Assembly (NCBI GenBank): GCA_014871385.1
Contig: CM026423.1
Span: forward strand, 16,419,690 to 16,483,689
Reading direction: 5' to 3'
DNA length: 64,000 nucleotides
Source of the DNA: Ceratodon purpureus
Taxonomy: Eukaryota; Streptophyta; Bryopsida; Pseudoditrichales; Ditrichaceae
In this document: piece by piece, positions 25,401-35,824 of the stretch
How the letters are laid out: each line of letters begins with the position of its first letter
How positions within the stretch are numbered: position 1 is the stretch's first letter
The notes under the pieces: generated by a model
Database searches by the model: none
Told to the model about the DNA's origin: nothing
What the model saw: the letters and a program-made list of their open reading frames with translations, nothing else
Translations under genes and position numbers: made by a program

Positions 25401-27299
25401 CAGAGTTAGAAAGCATGTTCAATAACTTTTTATCCAATCAGGTAAAATATATTATAGCACATAAAAGTATACCCTTGAGAGTTAAAAAATAAATATATCC
25501 TTTGTAATTTAAACTATCTTAACTAAGATGTAAAAAGAAGACCTATATATTTCAAGAATCTAAAAAATATGTTACATTTCAAATTTTCAAAAATAAAAAT
25601 AAAAAAATCCAAAAATGATTTTAATCATGGTCTTTGAACATAGATTGTTTTAAAAAATCTATTTTAATACTATTTTTTATTAAATATACTTTATTACTAT
25701 ATTGTAAATGTAAAAATGATATTATAATATTATATAACATATTATAATATATTAATAACCATTTTCATATTTTATAAGAACATATTTTATTTTAAAAATT
25801 ATGTGGGAATATACCTTTGAGAAGGAATTAAATAATGTGATGTTTCTCTCTTATTCTAGGTTCCAGAATTGTGGACAGCAGTTGCATATCCATCTTTAAA
25901 ACCTTTGGCATCATGGATGATAGATTATCACAAAAGAATGAACATGATGAAAACATGGATATTGAGTGGAGAGCCTAAAACATTTTGGCTTCCAGGATTC
26001 TATTTTCCTCAGGTAAAATGTATTGGAATTTGGTTGAATGTTTCAAATTAATTCTAGAATGTTCAGAAGTAATATTCATTAAGTAAAAAGATTAACAATT
26101 AAAAGAAATCAGATTCTCTCTTTGTTATGAATATACATAGATGTAATCATTTAGGAATAATTGAGTTCATTGAAATTCATAAGTAAACTTAGATATGAAA
26201 TGAATACGGTAGATTTAATAAAGATCTAAGAATGTTCTAGAACCTAATTTCTATTTGGGCCACACATTTATTTTATTTTGAAATTTTGATGTTAAGAAAA
26301 AATTATTACTAGAGAAATTCAATAATACTTGATGTTTTAAGGTATATGTATAAAAGAGTATAATTTTTGTCTTTAATTTAGATGATTTATTTCATATACA
26401 TGTTATATCTATGAGACATCAATAGTAACTACTAGATCAAATTTCTAAAAATTTATCAAAAATAAAAAAATTAATATTCTCATGATAAGATTATTATAAT
26501 AAATTCAATTCAGAAGATTGTAGAAATTTAAAATTAGGGTGTTTATAGCAAACCCAACTTTTAAAATTTAGAATCTATAAGCTTTTAACAAGTTGAATAC
26601 TTTTTGTTTACAATTTTAACTCAATAATTTTGCATTACATATAGCTTCAACAAGAATATTATTTTTTTTATCTTAAAATGTTACGTTAGTAAAAGTCATT
26701 AGACCAAATATGAATTGGAAATATGTAGGGATTCATGACTGGTGCATTGCAAACACATGCTCGAAAGTATCAAATACCTATTGATACTCTTAACTTTAGT
26801 TTTGCGGTTCTTCGAATTGATGATGAGAATGAGATTGAAGAAAAACCAGAAAATGGAATTTACATAACTGGTCTGTTTCTTGATGGGGCTCGTTGGAATC
26901 GGGACAATCATTATTTAGCAACAGCATATCCAGGTGATCATTTGAATATTTGAATTAATCATATTAATAAAAAACATTAAACACTTAATAAAATATTGAT
27001 CAATATTGTGTTATAGTGGAATTTCAAAGATTTGGTAACAAGGTGAATATTATATTTTAAAAACAGGGGAAATGACTGCCAAACTTCCAATCATACATTT
27101 CATTCCAGTGGTTAATTATATGATTCCAATAGAAGAGTTTCAATGTCCACTTTATAAGACTCATGTTAGAGCAGGAGTCCTTACAACAACTGGAGCATCG
27201 TCCAATTACATATTAAATATAAGTTTAAAAATTGATCCAAAAACCATTCCTGATTTTTGGGTTTTACAAGGTGTTGCTTCACTTTGCCAAGTGGTTTAA
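2834..27299 (+). CDS. DNAH6-like: Axonemal dynein heavy chain, inner-arm DNAH6 type (5'-partial)
   Basis: Microtubule motor of the sperm flagellum that hydrolyses ATP to slide doublets as a single-headed inner-arm dynein. Exons: 2834-3178, 3551-3875, 4172-4435, 4740-5419, 6169-6549, 6766-7038, 7689-7943, 8560-8811, 9147-9407, 11543-11849, 12415-12818, 13054-13296, 13488-13586, 17170-17430, 17645-17863, 18154-18369, 18527-18679, 19946-20113, 20407-20586, 20905-21795, 22488-23063, 23335-23485, 23819-23968, 24436-24896, 25310-25441, 25860-26012, 26729-26933, 27067-27299. Together they give 8238 nt (2745 codons plus TAA) with no stop. All junctions are GT-AG except one GC donor. P-loops of AAA1-AAA4, stalk, AAA5-6 and the C-terminal domain are all present. 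Overall sequence resembles DNAH6 more than the DNAH3/7/12 group, by recollection. The start at 2834 is an acceptor-based guess; tail and linker lie upstream. The codons are A/T-rich, unlike the coatomer gene. Confidence 0.93.
4740..6549 (+). other. Dynein AAA2 module
   Basis: Walker A is GPTGGGKT at 4892-4915. The block [20 protein letters not shown] and the arginine-finger region [12 protein letters not shown] follow, all in the 680-nt exon 4740-5419. The next exon (6169-6549) is the AAA2-AAA3 connector. The GPTGGGKT form is one reason for preferring DNAH6/DNAH1-like classes over DNAH3/7/12. Confidence 0.88.
6766..8811 (+). other. Dynein AAA3 module (regulatory ATPase site)
   Basis: Walker A is GVSGVGKS at 6916-6939, Walker B is CFIDDVNMP near 7760-7790, and sensor block [10 protein letters not shown] ends at the 7943 donor. 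It continues TPRFFRHFS after the splice at 8560. Intact nucleotide-binding residues suggest a functional regulatory site. Confidence 0.88.
8897..8956. repeat. 30-bp tandem duplication in a dynein intron
   Basis: Two adjacent copies of a 30-bp unit beginning gcttgcaatgtatttgaac differ at one position (ccaaaa versus ctaaaa). They lie in the intron 8812-9146. Confidence 0.85.
9147..13053 (+). other. Dynein AAA4 module
   Basis: The P-loop GVGGSGKQS lies at 11708-11734, with the family-typical Gln at the Thr/Ser position. It is followed by [26 protein letters not shown], split over exons 11543-11849 and 12415-12818. The 2135-bp intron at 9408-11542 falls inside this module and shows no gene. Confidence 0.86.
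9408..11542 (+). other. Long dynein intron (2135 bp)
   Basis: AT-rich non-coding DNA between the 9407 donor and 11542 acceptor. No other gene, terminal repeat pair or structured RNA was recognised in it. Confidence 0.7.
13587..17169 (+). other. Long dynein intron (3583 bp)
   Basis: This is the longest intron seen, with flanking exons joining in phase 0. A slightly more GC-rich patch at about 15100-15360 is open for 79 codons but resembles no known protein and is treated as chance. No transposon ends were found. Confidence 0.65.
17431..17644 (+). other. GC-AG intron in the dynein gene
   Basis: The exon ends ccaaaaag and the intron begins gcaatg, with acceptor tttgcag at 17644. Joining here gives ADWDTSKK followed by [18 protein letters not shown]. 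This keeps phase 0 and the ungapped spacing normal for dynein stalks. No GT donor nearby keeps frame, and without the splice the frame ends at a TAA within ten codons. Confidence 0.85.
17909..18021. mobile_element. Foldback element (about 49-bp arms) in a dynein intron
   Basis: The left arm 17909-17957 is the near-perfect reverse complement of the right arm 17973-18021, with a 15-nt loop. Each arm also contains smaller ttttggtca/tgaccaaaa palindromes. TA lies at both ends, compatible with a TA target duplication of a mariner/Stowaway-type MITE. A recently born hairpin RNA locus is the alternative. Confidence 0.75.
19110..19454. mobile_element. 345-bp terminal-inverted-repeat element (MITE) in a dynein intron
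   Basis: The left end aggtagagatggatattcct is matched inverted by the right end reading aggtagagatgggtattccc. TA sits just outside both ends. There is no coding capacity. It lies in the 1266-bp intron 18680-19945. The superfamily is uncertain; TA flanks suggest Tc1/mariner. Confidence 0.7.
19946..27299 (+). other. Dynein AAA5, AAA6 and C-terminal domain
   Basis: AAA5 signature residues are [18 protein letters not shown] (exon 19946-20113) and [16 protein letters not shown] (20407-20586). AAA6 contains [11 protein letters not shown] and [12 protein letters not shown] (22488-23063). The C-terminal domain continues with [10 protein letters not shown] and FGMHENA (24436-24896) and ends [21 protein letters not shown] before LCQVV and TAA at 27297-27299, a normal dynein terminus. 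Confidence 0.88.
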
Positions 27300-29784
27300 G
27301 AATATTGAGGAATGTATTGAGAAGAAAGAAAATATTTTTGGATGAATTCAACTTTTATGAAGGTTAATTGTGTTGAATGACGGAGAGTGATGTGTTAAAT
27401 CATATAATTAAGATGAAAAAAATACTTAATCAATTGTATCTAAGTATAAAGACTAGATTATGGAAACTTCTTAGCCAAGTTGTTTTCAAAGAGTTATAGA
27501 ATGATTGAAGACCCTCCAAACATATATGCTTCATTCAATTTGTATATTATTGAGCAGTACCAGCAAATGTACCATAGAAGAAATGAAACCTTGTAAATTA
27601 AAAGATGTGCTTTTTGAAGCGATCTTATGCAAGATGAGATAGTGCTCTATATTTTTTGTTCTTGCTTCAAGGCATGTTACGTTTAAGAGTAAATAAATGT
27701 ATCTTTAGTTGTAGCTAAACTACTTTCAATCTTAGTCTAAGGATTGACAATATTGTTGTGGTCCACAAATCACAATTACAAGACATTTGCAAATAAACCA
27801 TGAATTTGCATTTAGTTGAAATAAATCTTTTGAGAATTGATTCTACATCATGGCCGTTTAGCATGGATTCAAATACAGAACGTTGTGTTAAGGCAGCTAA
27901 AGCAAATAAATCATTGCTTCCTATATGTACATATGACACTTGCATGTTGTTTTTTTTTTTGTACAAAACAAAATCATTAATTACATGATTATGTAGATGA
28001 CTATAAATCTGCTAATCCAAATATTTTATTAGTTTATTGTTGGTTGCAAAAGATAATAATCAAAATATGTAAGGTTAGAAATCAAATTGTTTATATGGAT
28101 AACAATGCCATATTATATATTTTGAGATAATATACACTATGTACAATGGACAAGATGGTAAATAGTATAGAAAGTGTAATAATGTGCTTGAAATTAAATA
28201 ATGAAATGTTACTAAAAAAAATTATTTATTTTCAATGTAATGACTTTTTATCATTCATTTAATCTATTAATTATTAAGTTATTTCATTTAATTTTTCATT
28301 TAAAAACATAATCATTACATGCGTGTAGGATTAGTCATAAACTCTAAATTGGATTTAACCTTCATCACCGCATTGTTACAATCAAAACTTTCTTTAAAAA
28401 ATACTCATTGTTTGTACAATTTTAAGGGTAAGTAGTTGAATAAACTTTTATCTCAGAGATATTTGTGAGTATTTCAATTCAATAATTAAATTAGAAATTG
28501 ACGTTCCATATTATACCTACAAGTACCAAAAACCAATAAGCAATAGGTGAAGAATGGCAAATTTTCAATGACAAACTAGAATTTCCCATTAACACTTAGC
28601 ATACTTCAAAATTTTATAGTAATATTATTACATTCTTGAATAAATAAAAAGTGTTTTCTAGAAGTCATGTTTTGATTGTAGCTCAAAAAATGTATATAAT
28701 ATTAAAATATGTGTAATGCAATATGTACATTCAAAGATTGGATCTAAAATAGTAAATTAACATTTTGAAGCTAAAACACACTAGCCACCTATTAGAACAT
28801 TACCAAAATTTTCAAAATCTTAGTAGTGTGTTGACAAAAGCATTTTATTGAGTTTAATTGCATCTATGCCTTCATGAGCTAACTATGCAATCAATTGGCT
28901 CGATGCTAGCTCTAACCAATCTTTGGTTATAATAAGTGTTTGTAGATATGGTTGCTCGCAAATTAGAAAAGCCACTTGTAATCAAAGCTCTCTTTTATCA
29001 ACACATTGCATTATACAAAGCCTCAATGTCTTTTTATTTATTTTTAAATCACAATAATTCTCCACCATTTATTTGATAACTTAACCTCTAAACGCCATAT
29101 TATGCCTTTGAACCAAGTAGAATACAATGTATTTTTCTAGTATTTTGGGATGGATCAAGACCTTTTATAGGTTCAAATTCAACACAACAGCTGAAATTTA
29201 CATTAATATAATTCTATTAAACTATTGAAATCTCAATTTAAACCAAATGTCAATTTTACAACCACATATCTACTATCCCTATAAAACGTTTATGAGATAA
29301 CTTAATCCACCATTAGACTTATAACATCATAGATATAGTATCAAGCTCTTCAACTTCCAAGTTTTCACACAATCATAGTTGTAGCTAAAACCAAATTGTC
29401 TATAAATAAATAACACCTGCCATTGAACTATAAAATTTGTGATTGGCTCCATCTACTTGTCTTATGATGACTTGGGTTTATACTGCCAAAAAAAAAAAAA
29501 AAAGGACCAAAAGAATTGAGGTCTTCAAAAGGCCTAAAAACAAAATCAATGGATAATGTTGAAAAATCCCTCTGATTTTTGGTGAAAGACGCAAAAATGG
29601 TTCTCTCATTGCAAAACTATGAGACTATGTGCATGAAATGCTATATAATATTTTTAAAGACCAATTTTGAAGTGGGACAATGTTCCACAACTGCCATTAA
29701 ATAGGCAGTCATTTGAAAACCATCACATTCACTTTCTATTTAGTACATAGCTATTCCTCCTGGTCCAACTTCAATTTACACTTA
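27300..29784. other. Dynein 3' UTR and AT-rich intergenic DNA
   Basis: Downstream of the dynein stop the sequence is AT-rich, with possible AATAAA signals at 27692-27697 and near 27905. No gene or terminal repeat was recognised, apart from a poly-A run around 29489-29504. Confidence 0.5.
27692..27697 (+). terminator. Candidate polyadenylation signal of the dynein gene
   Basis: AATAAA occurs about 390 nt after the stop codon in an AT-rich stretch. Plant signals are degenerate, so this is only the best visible candidate. Confidence 0.3.
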
Positions 29785-30260
29785 GGCCCTCTTTACACTA
29801 AAAACGAGAAGTGATGGAAAAAATTAGCCAAGGGCCATGGCTCATTCTTAAGAAGTCCAACTTTGAATTTGACGTCCTTTGGATACAGTGTAAAGTGAGA
29901 AGGGGCCTAAAAACAATGTGCTCAATTTCTAAGTAATTTTTTTAAATATAGAATTATGAAAAATTATTTAAAAAATGAAAACGATTGGCTGTTAGAATTT
30001 TGGCCAAACGGCTTCTTGGATCGTTAGTCAAGCCCACCGCAAGTGGTGTGTGTGACTAAAAATTTGGGGGTCTTCAAGAACGTGCCTTTTTGTTGCCAAC
30101 AAAAACAAAAGTGTTGTCCATGTCATTTTCTCCTCGTTTTGTCGATTGGGTTGAAGTTTTCCGGTGTAAAGTGACATTTCTTGGTTCTCTCAATTTCTAT
30201 ACATATCATTGGCTAAAAATTATTTTCTCACAACCTCTTGCATCTAGTGTAAAGGAGGCC
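29785..30260. mobile_element. Tourist-like MITE (PIF/Harbinger type), 476 bp
   Basis: The ends ggccctctttacact and, inverted, ggcctcctttacact match at 13 of 15 positions. Each is flanked directly by TTA (29782-29784 and 30261-30263), the target duplication of PIF/Harbinger elements. A third copy of the terminal motif lies inside at about 29885-29910, inverted relative to the left end. There is no transposase, so the element is non-autonomous. Confidence 0.65.
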
Positions 30261-30410
30261 TTAGTAAGAAGCCCAAGAGCTTGAAAATTACATTTTTCTA
30301 AAATGTGAGCACAAAATTAATCCATTACCCTTCGTCATGGCTCTTGGTCTGTAGTGTACTGTAAATCGCCCCTTAAGCCACCATTAACTTATAATATCAT
30401 AACCATGGTA

Positions 30411-31478
30411 CAGTCAAACCTTGATAAGTGTTACCTCCATAAATATTAAAACTCTATATGTGTTATGAAGATTTCCGCTCCCTTAAAATTAAGACTAGTA
30501 AGTGTTATGTGTTAAGTGTTATGTAATGTTGTACTCCCGACTTTGTTAACCCCTAAAATTCCAGGAAAGCCAAAAGAGCTTTTTGCAATTTTGGACAGCC
30601 AAGATGAAGGGGTTAAAATTAATATTTTTGCCTAAGATTTTTACTCGATGCTCCTTATACTGCAAGGTGTATGTGGTAAAATTTTCAAAGCCAAATTCCA
30701 ATTTTTAGACCTTCATCTAGAAATTTTAGGTTTCAAGTCCAAAACGGGCAGCTTAAAATTAGGCTTTTTTAAAGTTTTTTTCCTTGAAATATGTTCATAA
30801 CCAAATCACCACTGAAATTCCAAAGAGGCTCAACTCAAAAAATATACCAATTTTACAAGGGCAACTTCCAAAAATTACAAAGATAAGCTTCAAATATTTG
30901 AATTATTTCTTCCAAAATTCGTCAAAACTTGAGATTTTGAAATTTTTCAAAAATTATCTCGCCCAAAAATAAAAAAATTATAAAGGCACTTAACCACCGT
31001 TTAGATTTTCCTAAAACCAAGTATACGTAACGTCATACATGTTTTAATATATCAATGTTTTTAGACCTGCTTCTAGAAAATAATTTTTATGAAGGTTCTA
31101 AAAAAGGAATGAGTCTCTAAAATTTTGCATGGAGGTACCCGACTTGATTACCTACATGGAAAAAAATATGAGCAAAATGTTTGGGTTAAAAATCTGCAAC
31201 TCTCTCTTTGCACCAGCTAAAAGAATTATCAATACTTTTGAAGAAGGTAAATAAAACGACGGTTGGATTTCTAAATAAAACAATTGTTTTTGGTCCAAAT
31301 CGTCGTTCTCACAAGGTGGTCAAAAATGGCTATTTTGGGTTTTGGAATCTCCAAAACCAGCTACTGGATTTTTAGGGGTTAATTTTACCTTGATAAGTGA
31401 TAATTTTCTAAAAAAGGACTTTTCTAAGAACCATAGTTTGGACGAAGATACCTTTGAGGTCAAGCAATAGTTTCTAGT
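30411..31478 (+). mobile_element. pogo-like element, interrupted
   Basis: It starts with cagtcaaaccttgataagtg after TA, the style of end seen in pogo/Tigger elements. 30411-30549 matches 50189-50325 closely. The match resumes at 31379-31478 (corresponding to about 50325-50425) after an inserted element. No right terminal repeat is visible here, so the copy is incomplete. Confidence 0.6.
30550..31378. mobile_element. TTAA-flanked piggyBac-like MITE nested in the pogo-like element
   Basis: An 829-bp insertion with ends cccctaaaattccag and, inverted, cccctaaaaatccag (14 of 15 match). It is bounded on both sides by TTAA (30546-30549 and 31379-31382). The related uninterrupted copy at 50 kb has a single TTAA at this point, giving the empty site. 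CCC...GGG ends plus TTAA duplication are the piggyBac signature. It contains no transposase ORF. Confidence 0.7.
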
Positions 31479-31480
31479 TT

Positions 31481-31769
31481 GCATGAATTAAAGAATGAAA
31501 TTATAAATTCCAAATTTAGAAGGTGGAATACAATAAAGACAAAACTTGGAAAGGAACTTGAGTTGTTGAAAAGGATATATTAAAAAGAAAAGAAAAAAAT
31601 GTAAAGAGCACAAAATAATGAATTATTGAATGAAATCATAAGCTCCAAATTTAGATGAAATAAGATAAAAGACAAAATTTAGAAAGGAAGTTGAGTTTTT
31701 GACAAGGATATATTAAAAAGAAAATTAAAAAAAATGTAAAGAGCACAACATCATGAATTGATGAAATAA
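31481..31769. repeat. 135-bp minisatellite, about two units
   Basis: The word atgaatt recurs at 31483, 31618 and 31753, a period of 135 bp, and the intervening sequence repeats (ctccaaatttaga, aaggatatattaaaaag). The block is nearly identical to 50883-51168. Confidence 0.75.
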
Positions 31770-31904
31770 CCAACACATAGCTGGCCTATTTGTAAGTTTG
31801 TCATGGATATTTACAGCAGTTATGCATAGAAACATATAATATCAATCCTTTTTATCTCACTCAGTATTTATTTTTATTTTTACATTTGTTCAAAAATCCC
31901 AGGA

Positions 31905-32100
31905 GGTCCATGAGGGTCCTTATAATCAATATACATTCCCTAAAACCTTACAGATTCCCCAAATACCCTACAGATTCCTGAAAACCCTGTAGATTCCCCG
32001 AAGAACCCTCACCTAAACCCTGAATATGCTCTGAAACCGTAAAGATTCTCTAAAGATTCTCCGCCAAACCCTTAACCCAAACCTCAAATCCCAAACTCGG
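31905..32100. repeat. Degenerate short tandem repeats
   Basis: Loosely repeated phrases such as accctacagattcc, ccctgtagattcc and gtaaagattctc recur about every 17-25 bp. The spacing is irregular, and the sequence is not the plant telomere repeat despite occasional aaaccct words. Confidence 0.5.
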
Positions 32101-32109
32101 CAAATTTGA

Positions 32110-32435
32110 GATTTACTCCAATTGCAATGAAATTGTTTGTGGTTCTTCCCTCATCGACTTCAACATATCAACCGTCCAATTTCCAATTGGACATAAGTTT
32201 GAATTACCTTTTAAGTAGTTTCAATTTTGGAGAATGTAGGGCAATTTCAGCACACCCCCTTTCACAAAATCAAGGATTATTTCCACTTTCCGAGCATGTA
32301 TGAGGCTCAAACTTTGTGAGCTTATACCTAACTACCATACCTAAAGGAATTAATGATCCTCCATACATCAAATGTGTTTGCAAAGTATAGTTTTTGGGCA
32401 TCAAAACTTAGGTATACTCTCGCGGCAATGTCAAA
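32110..32435 (+). repeat. Old interspersed repeat, copy B
   Basis: Inverted homologue of window positions 1-300, with the best-conserved part at 32364-32432. The same frame is open in both copies for about 60 codons, but the encoded residues are only weakly alike. Whether this was ever coding is unclear. Confidence 0.6.
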
Positions 32436-32987
32436 AAAATAATTTATAGTGACTTTAAATATTATAATCTCGCAATTTGTATGGTGGATTGTTCTCAAAA
32501 TTGGTATATACCTTTTTGAATATGCTAATTACAAGATCTTACAATTAAATATTCAATTGCATGTTTAAATTTAGAAGACAATAGATTTTTATCACAAGGG
32601 GTATGTTTTTGGCAGTTTTGGCTCCAAAAACACCAATGGCCTTTAAAGGTTAAACACCATGGAATTCATATTCAAAATACAGTCATTGGTATATGTAGCA
32701 TATAAGAAGACTTTGAACTATTGCTACTTTGATTTTTTCAAGATTTTCCATAAAATTTACATGTTTTTTTGATATTTTCTAGCATTTTTTATTTGGAAAC
32801 TATTTGAAAAGTTATTATAAATTCATTGATCTTTGAAAGTCCTGAAAATTTTGCTGGAAGTTCAAATTATGGTTGTAAACAAGTGTAGATAAAGCCTTTT
32901 TTTTTTTTTTTTGGTTTTCATCATTTCAACTTTTATAGCTTAACAGTGGGCTCTTCATACCGTCAATGAACATAAGTGCATCATCAT

Positions 32988-33200
32988 ACAATAAGACCTC
33001 GATAAGTGTTATAACGCGCTCACAACTTTGTTAATTTTACATCAATTAGTGATAAGTTTCCAAAAAAAAAGGCTTTTTGTAAGAACCATCGTTTGGGGGG
33101 GAGATAATTTTGAGGTCAAGTAATAGTTTCAAGTTGCAAAGTGACTCTAGATGTCCATTTTAGAAACAAACTAGTAGGTAGATGTATTTTCAAGAGTATT
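32988..33200 (+). mobile_element. Diverged pogo-like fragment
   Basis: It begins caataagacctcgataagtg and keeps the landmarks ctttgttaattttac, gtaagaacca and gaggtcaag in the same order as the 50-kb element, with many substitutions. No right end was found. Confidence 0.5.
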
Positions 33201-33849
33201 TAAATTCCTCTATGTAAATGGCCAATTGCTCCGCTCGATTGACAAAGAGTGTACCATCTCACACATAATGACTTCATTATGATTGTTTTGCAATCCGACA
33301 CTAAATCGGCTGCAAATGACGAACCCCAAGCTTGAGTAAAATGTAATTCTCTCATCAACTTGCATTTTCAACTTCTTGCATTCTATACTCCAAAATTGGA
33401 ATTCCAATTTTTTGAGGCGTATAATTTCTCACTCAATTGCGCTTCAAGTCAAATAGATTCTGTGTGTGTTAAGTTTGTCTAGACGCGACCTCAAATTCCT
33501 ATTTGCACTCAGAAAGATCACTACTCGGGGACATTCCACGCCATAATCCACATTTTCGCTGGAGGTTAAGGGACCCGCCCATTACCTTGCTCAACACATA
33601 TGACATGGAGTACGGTGAAGGTCTTCAACTTTGGATTCACGCGTGATGGCTCCAACAATCGTCAAGTCCTCTTGTCCACGCTACCCGAGGACCAACCTTT
33701 GCACAATCGTGACCCTCTAAGAGACTAGAACATCAAGCTCATCACGAGCATCATCCAACACACAATATCCCCTCGACTTTGATCAAATTCGTTACCATGG
33801 ACACTGGTCACTGGATTGTAATTCCAGTGCTGTACGTCTCTACAAGTCA

Positions 33850-35800
33850 TGTATCATCTCCAATTTCTTGCAACTTTCTGTGTTGAACAATCTTCAAAGC
33901 ATCAAAATTGCTCAAACCTGACACATCCTTGAATTCACAATCGTCGATTATGGTGAATAAGTGTAATTGCACTGCCAGGAAATGTGTCGTTTTCCATTCG
34001 ACAAAGCAATGAAACCGCTCCATCTTGAGAGAAATCAGTCAAAATAGACAATTTTGCGGGCCCCTCTCCTCTGCGCGGATTGGTTGTGTACTCTCTCAGC
34101 CGCGTTCTCATGAATGAGAAACGGCCGGTTTGCAACTAAGGTCAAGCCACCCATTACCAACCAGGAACCCATCGGCAGTATGTATCGTATATTGAAATAG
34201 TCATGGACTGGACGCATTTTCGATCATGTCTATTTTTTGTAGATGCTTCTAAATAGGCTAAAGTGGTTCACTCTTAGTGGTTCTTACAATTTGTGTTGAA
34301 GAAATTTTGACTTTTTTGTCTACAATTATATGCACCGGCAATAAGCAGTTATGTGGTACTCTGGATATTGGTTGTGGGTTCCGAGCAACTTTTTACTTCA
34401 AATAATTATAACTATTAAAATAGTGGGAATAAAATTATAGGACTTTTTGCATTCAACAAGAACCTTATATTTACACACATGAAAAATCCTAAATAAGTTA
34501 TATACCTTATTCTCATATGCTAAAATCCATAAGTGATCGGTTATGGGTGGCTCGACCTTAGTGTTGGATAAACTCCGCAAATCGGGCAGCTCGTCCTCAC
34601 CACTGCAACGTCCCATCTCCAGAACATGAAACACCCTCAAGACTTTGCAAAATTCTCCTAATCCTCCTTAGCCCAATTCCAAGATATCCGATTTTTAGAG
34701 CATGGTTACCTGCCATAAACTCGGCTTATACACCCATATCTTGAAAGTCGGGCGCAACTTCTTTCGAAGAAATTAGGTTGTGAAAACCGGGCGCCTCCTC
34801 CAAACGCATACCTTGTGTATCTAATTCATCAAGGTTACGCAGATCAGGTAACTTCGGAAGCTGTAAGCAGCAATCAACAGAAAGATCTTTCAAAAGTCTG
34901 CAAGAGACTCAGAATCAAGACTGCAATTGTCTGCAGTTGTCTGCAACATCTCAGAAGCGCCACGACCTTCACCCGCTCAAGCCGACCACCAAAAATATCC
35001 CAAAACATGTCCGCACCCATTCAAACCATTCTTCTCATATCCGGCAATTGTTATCTCCGTAATTGACAAATCCAGGTGCTACAACTGTTTGAGACACTCA
35101 ATCCGCATTACAAAGTCCTCGGCTACCTTGGACCCTGACCGCCAATCTTTTGTTGAGCTACAACTACAAAATCTAAGAAAGACAAGGCCCAGGCTAGGAA
35201 GACCTTGCTCGACTGGCTTGTTTAAATGGAAAGTCTTGAGAAATCTACCACAGGCTCCAAATCCGTCCGGAGTACTGAACTTTAACACAGTAACTTGGGA
35301 AAGTGAGGAAAGTTCACTCATTCCAAACTTCTCGACTCACAATCGCAGTGTTACCTAGATACCAACATGTCACTACCCAAATATCACCCCATTATTACAT
35401 AAGTATTTGGAAGAAATGATTAGTCAATATCCGCCACATTAGTCCTCAGACAGAAGCGTCCGAAGTTGACACTATACAACGACCCTTCCAAAGTTGAATA
35501 TGAACTAACCTTTGTTGATTAATTCCCGCGGCCTCAGTGGACTCCACAGCCGACATTTCTCAGACTTCTCAGTTGCATTGTGCTTGGAGTTACATGCGTT
35601 GAAACCACACTTGTTTCGAACAGTACATAAGGCCCTTGAACCGTTCAAGCATCATTAAACACACGCTCATATCGATCAAAGAGTGCAATTGGGACCATTG
35701 CGTCAAAGACTCAAGTGTGCTTCGAGACTCCTAGAGACCAGCTAGTGATCAAGATTTTGTTACAACCACCTAAAAGAACTCATTCTAGTCAATTGCCGAA
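33850..35800 (-). pseudogene. Decayed leucine-rich-repeat gene (NLR-type LRRs)
   Basis: On the minus strand, fragments in all frames read as LRRs: VMRIECLKQL-stop-HLDLSITEI around 35050-35120, LPKLPDLRNLDELDTQGM around 34770-34860, EDELPDLRSLS around 34560-34610 and FKDVSGLSNFDALKIV around 33890-33940. Stops and frame changes separate them, so no intact protein exists. The irregular repeats resemble those of plant NLR immune receptors, but no NB-ARC part was seen, so the parent could also be another LRR protein. Confidence 0.45.
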
Positions 35801-35824
35801 GCTAGATCGACTTCTGCTAACAAC

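Noticed and set aside
31905-32100. Possible interstitial telomere repeat
   Set aside because: Only scattered aaaccct words occur; there is no run of the 7-bp plant telomere unit.
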